Assembly (NCBI GenBank): GCA_934630905.1
Contig: CAKTXN010000021.1
Span: 1-20,999, forward strand
DNA from: an uncultured Eggerthellaceae bacterium
GTDB taxonomy: Bacteria > Actinomycetota > Coriobacteriia > Coriobacteriales > Eggerthellaceae
DNA length: 20,999 nt
Direction: 5' to 3'
Shown: positions 7,033-13,193 of the stretch, in pieces
How positions within the stretch are numbered: the stretch's first letter is position 1
How the letters are laid out: each line of letters opens with the position of its first letter
The notes under the pieces: generated by a model
Seen by the model: only the letters and a program-made list of their open reading frames with translations
Database searches by the model: none
Told to the model about the DNA's origin: nothing
Translations under genes and position numbers: made by a program

Positions 7033-8213
7033 TATTTCTGCGCCTTCCCCAACGTCTTTCTTGCACGGAGGCGCTGCTGGGAAGCCTGCGTTTGTTGCGT
7101 TTCACGGCCAGGTGTCTGCGGCACGGCACAACTTGCGGACCGAGGCACCGCACGCTCAAGCGCTTTGCCCATGGATTTACCCAATGCGCTGCGCAACACG
7201 GAAACACTATGCCAACCGGGATGCTCGGGATTATAGAAGTCCCGGGTCATATACGCTATTCCCTGTTCCCTAAGGAACGTGCGATCATCAGGCCCCAGGG
7301 AAACGCGGCGCATTCCCTGCGGAAAACTTGCTTGAGCGCCCGAACGAGGCACATCGGCAAGCACGCAGTTGATTCGATTGCCCATACCGTGTGTTTGCAA
7401 CGCTTCCACCTGGTCTTTTACGCCGAATCCACGTGTTTCGCCCTGCGCATCGGAAATGGAGCTCACGTATATCACGTATGCATTCGATTCGCAAATCGCC
7501 TTCGCAACGCCTGGCACCAAAAGGTTCGCGATAACCGAAGTGAACAGCGAGCCGGGGCCTAAAATGATGAAGTCCGCGTTGCGCAACGCGTCAAGCGCCG
7601 GCTCATACGGCTCAATGCGCTCCCCTTCGCGCGTTGCATGCAGCCACGCACGATTCAGCGGCTCCGACGAATGGCATGCGCACGCCTGCCCGCGCACCTC
7701 GTGCCCCTGACACGTAGACGCCGCAAGCTCGACATGGGTGAGCGTGGACGGCAGCACATGACCACGCGCTTGAAGAAGATGCTCGCAAATCTCAATGGCC
7801 TCGGGGAAAGAACCCGAAGCATCTTCCAACGCAGCAAGCAGCAAATTCCCCAACGCATGGTTATCCGCAAACGGGAAACGATACTTGAACGCCTGCGCGA
7901 ACGTATCTTCGGGGTGCGCCGCGAATGCCGCCAAGCACTTACGAACATCGCCCGGAGGCGTCACGCCCGCCTGTTTGCGCAGCTCACCGGTGGAGCCGCC
8001 GTCATCGGCCATGGCTACCACGGCGTTTACTTGGCAGTTCAGGCTCAAAAGGCAGCGAATAGACATGGGGGCGCCCGTGCCGCCGCCCACTACAACGGCG
8101 CGCTTGCCCGCAAGCGGGTTGCCAGTCGATGGCTCGCTTTCGTGTTTCGCATGCGTCAACGGCTTGAACTGGGACGTTAGCGATGGATCATGAGTGAAAT
8201 GAGACAATGGCAT
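7032..8213 (-). CDS. yvcK: YvcK/CofD-like gluconeogenesis factor
   Basis: YvcK family proteins bind UDP-sugars and are needed for normal growth and cell-wall synthesis on gluconeogenic carbon sources. The core starts with VVVGGGTGA (40-48), then ADDGGSTGELR (70-80) and PPGDVRKCL, the CofD-like nucleotide/phosphate-binding signatures. IILGPGSLFTSVIANLLV lies in the second half. At 393 residues it is longer than usual (about 315-340). About 36 polar residues precede the core, and a basic, Gln/Arg-rich tail of about 40 residues follows. The ATG at 8213 has TAAGGA about 7 nt upstream, formed partly by the rapZ stop 9 nt away. It sits between rapZ and whiA as in many Gram-positive bacteria. Confidence 0.92.
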   Translation of the reverse strand: MPLSHFTHDPSLTSQFKPLTHAKHESEPSTGNPLAGKRAVVVGGGTGAPMSIRCLLSLNCQVNAVVAMADDGGSTGELRKQAGVTPPGDVRKCLAAFAAHPEDTFAQAFKYRFPFADNHALGNLLLAALEDASGSFPEAIEICEHLLQARGHVLPSTLTHVELAASTCQGHEVRGQACACHSSEPLNRAWLHATREGERIEPYEPALDALRNADFIILGPGSLFTSVIANLLVPGVAKAICESNAYVIYVSSISDAQGETRGFGVKDQVEALQTHGMGNRINCVLADVPRSGAQASFPQGMRRVSLGPDDRTFLREQGIAYMTRDFYNPEHPGWHSVSVLRSALGKSMGKALERAVPRSASCAVPQTPGRETQQTQASQQRLRARKTLGKAQK

Positions 8214-8222
8214 AGCGCATCC

Positions 8223-9263
8223 TTACCTGTTATGGGGAAGCGTATCAACGCCGCCGTCTTCCTTCACGCGGCGCGAGGCCGCGGTTTCCGCCTTCATAAG
8301 GTCGCGATGAGCAACACTGACACGATACCCATGCGTTTTCAGATAATCGCCCGTCGCTTCCGCCAGCGCAACGCTTCGGTGCTGACCGCCCGTGCAGCCA
8401 ACCGCAATCGCAAGCTGCTGCTTGCCTTCGGAAACATAGCCGGGCATAACGCAATCAAGCAGGTCAAACCAACGTTTCTTGAAAAGTTCGGTTTCGGGGC
8501 AATCCATGACGAACTTGCGCACCGGATCATCCAAACCAGTAAGGTTCTTCAATTCGGGATCGTAATACGGATTCGGAAGGAAGCGCACGTCAATCACCAC
8601 GTCGGCATCGGTGGGCGCGCCGTGTTTGAAGCCGAACGAATAGACCGAAACGCTCAACGTCTTGCGCGTTTCTTCGCTTCCGAAAAGGGTGCGCAAGCGG
8701 TTGTGCAGCTGAGCAGGCAACATATCGGTTGTGTCGATGATGTAATCGGCGCGCTTCGCAACCGAAGAAAGCAGCATGCGCTCGCGGACAATGCCCTGGC
8801 CAATGCTTGAACCGTCATCGCACAGCGGATGCCTGCGACGCGATGATTTATAGCGCGAAACCAGCTTTTCATCGGCGGCATCAAGGAATACGATGCGATA
8901 GTCCACGCCTTTTTTGTCCAGTTCAGAGATGATATGCGTGAGCTTTTCGAAGTAAATGTGGTTACGCGCGTCGCACACCACCGCCGTATAGGTTTTCTGA
9001 GCGCCTTGAGCGTCGGGCGCGCGCAAGTCAACAAGGTCGGCAATCAAAGGCGCCGGCAGGTTGTCCACGCAAAAATAGCCCATGTCCTCGAACACGTGCA
9101 TTGCTTCCGTGCGGCCCGCGCCGCTCATACCGGTGATAATCACGAGATTCGGCATTTTATTTTCTTCAACGACGCTTTCCACATGTTGCGCCTCGTTGGA
9201 GTGCTGGTCAAGAGCACCCTGCTCTTTCGGGGCGCCTTTTATATTGTCATTCGCAATCGTCAT
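8223..9263 (-). CDS. rapZ: RapZ/YvcJ family nucleotide-binding protein
   Basis: RapZ hydrolyses nucleotides and, in enterobacteria, guides degradation of the sRNA GlmZ to control glucosamine-6-phosphate supply. The Gram-positive role is less clear. The 346-residue protein has a 36-residue polar N-terminal extension, a P-loop GMSGAGRT (45-52) with Arg where Lys is canonical, a Walker B-like RIVFLDA, and the C-terminal GCTGGQHRSVALAE plus AHRDL motifs. Arg in this P-loop position is also found in other actinobacterial members. The ATG at 9263 has GGAAGGAG 6 nt upstream, while the open frame continues without support to 9374. The start lies inside the end of uvrC (17-nt overlap), implying coupled translation; yvcK follows 9 nt later. 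Confidence 0.94.
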   Translation of the reverse strand: MTIANDNIKGAPKEQGALDQHSNEAQHVESVVEENKMPNLVIITGMSGAGRTEAMHVFEDMGYFCVDNLPAPLIADLVDLRAPDAQGAQKTYTAVVCDARNHIYFEKLTHIISELDKKGVDYRIVFLDAADEKLVSRYKSSRRRHPLCDDGSSIGQGIVRERMLLSSVAKRADYIIDTTDMLPAQLHNRLRTLFGSEETRKTLSVSVYSFGFKHGAPTDADVVIDVRFLPNPYYDPELKNLTGLDDPVRKFVMDCPETELFKKRWFDLLDCVMPGYVSEGKQQLAIAVGCTGGQHRSVALAEATGDYLKTHGYRVSVAHRDLMKAETAASRRVKEDGGVDTLPHNR

Positions 9264-11397
9264 GGGAATCTCCTTCCTGATCGCTTGCCTGTTTGTCATT
9301 ATACTGCCGCAGCACCTTGTAAAGCTCCTCGGCAACTTCAGCGGGCACGCCGGGCACTGCCCGAAGCTCCTCAAGCGACGCCGCTTTCAGGCGCGCAAAC
9401 GAGCGGAACTCCTTGCGCAGCGCCTTCTTGCGCACTGGTCCCAAGCCAGGAATTTCGTCGAGCACGGAAAGCGTCATGCCCTTCCCGCGCAGCTCACGAT
9501 GAAACGTAATAGCGAAGCGGTGCGCCTCGTCACGCACTTGCTTGACCAGGTACAACGATGCCGAGCCACCGGGCAGCACCACCGGGCCGCTTTCCTGCCA
9601 GGGTACGAACAGCTCTTCGTCGCGCTTAGCCAAGCCGCACAGCGCAATATCGTGGATGCCCATTTCGTCGAACATCTCAAGCACAGCATTAAGCTGCGGG
9701 CGGCCGCCGTCAAGAATGATCAAGTCGGGTTTCGAGCCAAAACGCTGATCTTCCATGCGCTCGGCGCAATAGCGGCGCTGCATGACTTCCTGCATGCACA
9801 AGAAGTCATTCGCTTCGTCAAGCTGGGCTTTTATCTTGAAACGACGGTATTGATTCTTCGCTGGCTTGCCGTTTTCGAAAACGACCATCGATGCCACCGT
9901 GTAGGAGCCGTGGTTCGTAGAGATATCGAAGCACTCAATGCGGTGCGGCGGGCGCTCAAGAGCAAGAGCGCTTTCCAGCTGAAGGAGTGCATTGTTGATG
10001 CGTTGGTCATCGTAGTTTGTGCGCACTTTGTAGCGCATCAAAGCGTGGCGCGCATTCGTTTCCGCCAGGTTCAAAAGGTCGGCTTTCTCCCCTTTTTCGG
10101 GCGCAACAAAATGCACTTTCGCACCGTGCTTGCTTGCCAGCTTGTCGGTGAGCCACTGGCTCATGGCGGCATCGTCTTCAGGAAGCGCGCGAACAATCAC
10201 CTCGCGCGGAATTGACGTGGCCACATCGTAATAACGTAGCAAAAAGGAGTGCAGTAAGTCCTGGTCAACGACGTTCGTGCCTTTATTCAAGATGAATTCG
10301 TTGTTGTTGATGATGCGCCCTTCGCGCACCATCAAAACCTGCACGCCCGTAATGGTTTCTTCGCGGAAGAACCCAATGACATCGGCGAAAAGATTCTGCG
10401 CTATCACCGCATGCTGCTTTTGCGAAAGCGACTTGATGGTATCGATGCGGCTTTTGATACGCCCCGCACGCTCGAAGTCCAACTCACCAGCCGCTTGCGT
10501 CATTTCCTCGGTAAGCTCGGCAATAAACTCGTTATGGTTGCCCGCCAAAAAGCGCTGGATGCGTTTGACGTTTTCCTTGTACTGATCAGGCGTGATGCCA
10601 CCACAGCAGGCTCCAGGACCCAATCCCACATGGCTGTCGAAGCACGGACGAACACCCGCGTTTCCCAGAAACGCATCAAGCGAGCCGCTATCGGTCAGGC
10701 GCTTGATGCGGCGCCATTCCGCACACGATGCGGAACACAGCGGCACCACGCGGCGCGCAATGTCCACCATTTCGCGTGCAGCGCGACTATCGGTGAAGGG
10801 GCCGAAGTATTTCGTTCCTTCGCGGTGCTTCTCGCGCGTATATTTAATGGCAGGGAAAACATCTCCCGTTGTGAGCGCGATGAACGGATAACTTTTATCG
10901 TCTTTGAAGTCTGCGTTAAAAAACGGTGCATATTGCTTGATCAGGTTGTTTTCCAGAACAAGCGACTCATGCTCATTTTCCACCACAATATAATCGAACG
11001 ATTGAATCTGATCCACCAGCAGCGGAATCTTCGCGCGATCGTCCTGGAAATTCACGTATTGGCGCATGCGGGCGCGCAGCTGTTTTGCCTTGCCAACGTA
11101 GATAACGGCGCCTTCTGCATCTTTCCATAGATAGACGCCCGGCAACGTGGGCACGTTATCAAGTTCGCCACGCAAGCGCGTGAGTTTTTCCTGAAGCGTT
11201 TCTTGCGCGCGCGCTGCAGCGCAGCTGGGGCCGCCGTCAAGGCCGTTTGCCGTGGTGCCGTTAAGGCCGTTCGCCGTGGCGTCATCAAGGCCGTTCGCCG
11301 TGGCGTCATCAAAATCGTTTGCCGCGGCGGCGCCAAGCGCGCCTGACATGCTGTCACCAGGCGCGCTTTCGGTTATGTTTTCCGTAATATTTTCCAT
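9247..11397 (-). CDS. uvrC: UvrABC system protein C (excinuclease subunit)
   Basis: UvrC makes the 3' and 5' incisions of nucleotide excision repair after UvrA/UvrB damage recognition. From the ATG at 11397 it has 716 residues, long for the family (about 600-650). Residues 1-80 are an unusual leader with four octapeptide repeats (24-55). A GIY-YIG nuclease follows (PGVYLW about 86-91, YVGKAK 100-105, KYFGPF 196-201). A cysteine-rich region has C221, C225, C252, C264 and C265. A UVR/UvrB-binding motif is at about 289-325. The RNase-H-like nuclease has Asp491, ILDGGRPQ with Asp563, and EAHRF with His626. Two helix-hairpin-helix motifs are at 648-666 and 677-697. The ATG lacks a Shine-Dalgarno; a later ATG at 11349 (residue 17) is an alternative. 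The 3' end overlaps rapZ. Confidence 0.95.
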   Translation of the reverse strand: MENITENITESAPGDSMSGALGAAAANDFDDATANGLDDATANGLNGTTANGLDGGPSCAAARAQETLQEKLTRLRGELDNVPTLPGVYLWKDAEGAVIYVGKAKQLRARMRQYVNFQDDRAKIPLLVDQIQSFDYIVVENEHESLVLENNLIKQYAPFFNADFKDDKSYPFIALTTGDVFPAIKYTREKHREGTKYFGPFTDSRAAREMVDIARRVVPLCSASCAEWRRIKRLTDSGSLDAFLGNAGVRPCFDSHVGLGPGACCGGITPDQYKENVKRIQRFLAGNHNEFIAELTEEMTQAAGELDFERAGRIKSRIDTIKSLSQKQHAVIAQNLFADVIGFFREETITGVQVLMVREGRIINNNEFILNKGTNVVDQDLLHSFLLRYYDVATSIPREVIVRALPEDDAAMSQWLTDKLASKHGAKVHFVAPEKGEKADLLNLAETNARHALMRYKVRTNYDDQRINNALLQLESALALERPPHRIECFDISTNHGSYTVASMVVFENGKPAKNQYRRFKIKAQLDEANDFLCMQEVMQRRYCAERMEDQRFGSKPDLIILDGGRPQLNAVLEMFDEMGIHDIALCGLAKRDEELFVPWQESGPVVLPGGSASLYLVKQVRDEAHRFAITFHRELRGKGMTLSVLDEIPGLGPVRKKALRKEFRSFARLKAASLEELRAVPGVPAEVAEELYKVLRQYNDKQASDQEGDSHDDCE
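9270..9277 (-). promoter_or_regulatory. Ribosome binding site deciding the rapZ start
   Basis: GGAAGGAG lies within the last codons of uvrC and 6 nt upstream of the ATG at 9263. The later in-frame ATG (residue 37, family-like start MPNLVIITG) has only a weak A-rich leader. Confidence 0.7.
11233..11328 (-). repeat. Four 24-bp tandem repeats inside uvrC
   Basis: Four in-frame 24-bp units (11233-11256, 11257-11280, 11281-11304, 11305-11328) encode AAANDFDD, ATANGLDD, ATANGLNG and TTANGLDG on the minus strand. The two middle units match at 20 or more of 24 positions and the outer ones have diverged. They lie upstream of the GIY-YIG domain, in a probable flexible linker. Confidence 0.93.
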
Positions 11398-11404
11398 GCG
11401 AATC

Positions 11405-11433
11405 AGTATACCAGTCGCATGCGCACGCATGAC
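11405..11433 (-). promoter_or_regulatory. Extended -10 promoter of uvrC, near-leaderless
   Basis: On the minus strand TGG (11413-11411) precedes TATACT (11410-11405), an extended -10 element. The start codon at 11397 is only 7 nt beyond the -10, so the predicted +1 is at or one base before the ATG. The -35 at 17 nt spacing (GTCATG) is poor. A near-palindrome CATGCGCACGCATG (11418-11431) covers the -35/spacer region and could be an operator. Confidence 0.55.
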
Positions 11434-11470
11434 GCGCACGGACCCACGCCCCGCAAAACCTGCACTCCCC

Positions 11471-11503
11471 TTGTTGACAAATTACCCCACCTTTTGTCAA
11501 CAA
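11471..11503. repeat. Perfect 11-bp inverted repeat, operator-like
   Basis: TTGTTGACAAA (11471-11481) and TTTGTCAACAA (11493-11503) are exact reverse complements separated by 11 nt (TTACCCCACCT). Each arm contains its own near-palindrome TTGT-NN-ACAA, so the element can be read as two dimer sites centred 23 bp apart, about two helical turns. No T tract follows either arm, so it is not a terminator. It lies between the divergent uvrC and gdhA genes. Confidence 0.7.
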
Positions 11504-11633
11504 TCTCGCTTCCCCGCCCGCCGCTTAACGGCCCCGCAACGCGTTCGCCGCGCAAATGAAACGCTTTATTAATGGTTTGTTAAAACGGCGCGCATCTTGA
11601 CGAAAATGAACCATACTGCCATCAGTGAAAATA

Positions 11634-11650
11634 CCAAGCAAGTGTCTTGG
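11634..11650 (+). repeat. Small inverted repeat upstream of gdhA
   Basis: CCAAG (11634-11638) and CTTGG (11646-11650) flank CAAGTGT, 14 nt before the gdhA ribosome binding site. It may form a leader hairpin or a regulator site. The arms are short, so chance is possible. Confidence 0.3.
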
Positions 11651-11663
11651 CATACTTCGTGCA

Positions 11664-11670
11664 AAAGGAG
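11664..11670 (+). promoter_or_regulatory. Ribosome binding site fixing the GTG start of gdhA
   Basis: AAAGGAG lies 5 nt upstream of GTG at 11676. The upstream in-frame GTG at 11625 would place this site inside the coding region. Confidence 0.75.
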
Positions 11671-11675
11671 TTAAA

Positions 11676-13031
11676 GTGAGTTACGTACAAGACGTTCTTG
11701 AAATGGTCAAGGCAAAAGACCCCGAGCAGACCCTGTTCATTCAGGCTGCAACCGAGATTCTTGAAACCCTTGAGCCCGTTATGGAAGCGCACCCCGAATA
11801 CCAGGAGAATCATATCCTGGAGCGCTTCGTTGAACCCGAGCGCGTTATCATCTTCCGCGTTCCCTGGATTGACGATGCCGGCGTTGCGCAAGTAAACCGC
11901 GGCTATCGCGTTGAATTCAACAGCGCCATTGGACCCTACAAAGGCGGCCTGCGTTTCAACCCCACCGTCAACCTGGGCATGTTGAAGTTCTTGGGTCTTG
12001 AGCAGATTCTGAAGAACTCCCTGACCACCCTGCCCATGGGCGGCGGCAAGGGCGGTTCGGACTTTGATCCGAAAGGCAAGTCCAACAATGAGATCATGCG
12101 TTTCTGCCAGTCGTTCATGACCGAGCTGTATCGCCACATCGGACCGAATACTGACGTTCCTGCTGGTGACTTAGGTGTAGGCGGCCGCGAAGTTGCCTAT
12201 ATGTTTGGCCAGTATAAGCGCATCGTGAACGAGTGGTCCGGCGTTTTGACCGGCAAGGGCCTGCAGTTCGGAGGCTCGCTTACCCGCACCGAAGCCACCG
12301 GTTATGGCCTGGTTTACATGGTTGCCGAGCATCTGAAGTGCACGGGCGACTCCTTTGAAGGCAAGACGGTTGTTGTCCATGGTTCCGGCAATGTTGCCAT
12401 TTACGCAGTTCAAAAGGCTGAGCAGCTGGGTGCTCGCGTTATTGCCGTATCCGACACGAAGGGCTACGTTGTTGACGAAGAAGGCATTTCCGTTGAAGCG
12501 CTGGAGGCAATCTACAATGCGAAGCGCTCCGGTCACGACAAGGGCGTTTCGCTGGCGATGTACACCGATTATCGTCCGAACGCAAAGTTTGTTGCCGAAG
12601 ACGGCCGCGGTGTTTGGAAGCTCAAGTGCGACATCGCGCTTCCCTGCGCACGCGAGAACACGCTGCTTTTGGAAGACGCTCAGGCTCTGGTTGCAAATGG
12701 CTGCAAGATTGTGGGCGAAGGCGCGAACATGCCCACCACGCTTGAGGCAACTCAGTACCTTAAAGACAACGGCGTTGTCTTCTTCCCTGGCAAAGCCGCA
12801 AACGCAGGCGGCGTAGCGGTTTCCGGCTTGGAAATGAGCCAGAATGCCGAGCATCTGTCCTGGACGTTCGAAGAAGTGGACAACAAGCTCAATGGCATTA
12901 TGTGCAACATTTACCATGCCATCGACGATGCTGCAAAGCGCTATGGCCATGAAGGCGATTACGTTATGGGCGCAAACATCGCCGGCTTCGAGAAAGTTGC
13001 CGATGCAATGATTGCTCAGGGTGTTTGCTAA
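11676..13031 (+). CDS. gdhA: Glutamate dehydrogenase, hexameric type, probably NADP-dependent
   Basis: Interconverts 2-oxoglutarate plus ammonium and glutamate in the cytosol. From GTG at 11676 it has 451 residues, as expected for the roughly 450-residue hexameric class. Visible residues are Lys89 (GPYKGGLRF), catalytic Lys125 (PMGGGKGGSDFDP) and Asp165 (DVPAGDLGVGGRE). The Rossmann motif is HGSGNVA (235-241), with VSDTKGYV as the cofactor-selecting strand. GSGNVA resembles the NADP enzymes more than NAD forms, but cofactor choice is not certain. It is the only plus-strand protein gene, converges on uvrA and is closed by a strong terminator, so it is monocistronic. I could not find a convincing promoter; TTGACG at 11597 lacks a -10 at the right distance. 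Confidence 0.96.
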   Translation: MSYVQDVLEMVKAKDPEQTLFIQAATEILETLEPVMEAHPEYQENHILERFVEPERVIIFRVPWIDDAGVAQVNRGYRVEFNSAIGPYKGGLRFNPTVNLGMLKFLGLEQILKNSLTTLPMGGGKGGSDFDPKGKSNNEIMRFCQSFMTELYRHIGPNTDVPAGDLGVGGREVAYMFGQYKRIVNEWSGVLTGKGLQFGGSLTRTEATGYGLVYMVAEHLKCTGDSFEGKTVVVHGSGNVAIYAVQKAEQLGARVIAVSDTKGYVVDEEGISVEALEAIYNAKRSGHDKGVSLAMYTDYRPNAKFVAEDGRGVWKLKCDIALPCARENTLLLEDAQALVANGCKIVGEGANMPTTLEATQYLKDNGVVFFPGKAANAGGVAVSGLEMSQNAEHLSWTFEEVDNKLNGIMCNIYHAIDDAAKRYGHEGDYVMGANIAGFEKVADAMIAQGVC

Positions 13032-13058
13032 TCCAAGCGAAACGCGTACGCTCTAACA

Positions 13059-13093
13059 GAAAAGCCGCTGATTTCACCATCAGCGGCTTTTTT
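13059..13093 (+). terminator. Strong terminator of gdhA, possibly bidirectional
   Basis: AAAGCCGCTGAT (13061-13072) pairs perfectly with ATCAGCGGCTTT (13079-13090) around TTCACC and ends in a T run to 13093. On the minus strand the stem is followed by TTTTCTG, so it may also terminate uvrA, for which no other T-tract hairpin is visible. Confidence 0.92.
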
Positions 13094-13117
13094 CATGTCG
13101 AAACAGCGGTTCAAGCC

Positions 13118-13175
13118 AACGAGAACACCTCGTTCCAACAGATCGCGAGCACCCGTCCGTTGCGCCCGCGATCTG
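13118..13175 (-). repeat. Two stem-loops downstream of the uvrA stop
   Basis: CAGATCGCG (13139-13147) and CGCGATCTG (13167-13175) are perfect 9-bp arms around a 19-nt loop. AACGAG (13118-13123) and CTCGTT (13129-13134) are perfect 6-bp arms around AACAC. Neither has a T tract. They lie in the uvrA 3' untranslated region before the shared terminator and may stabilise the message. Confidence 0.5.
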
Positions 13176-13193
13176 CGAGCGCAAAGCGCCTAG

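Noticed and set aside
11597..11602. TTGACG as the -35 of gdhA
   Set aside because: No TATAAT-like hexamer lies 16-18 nt downstream; the nearest, CATACT, is only 9 nt away.
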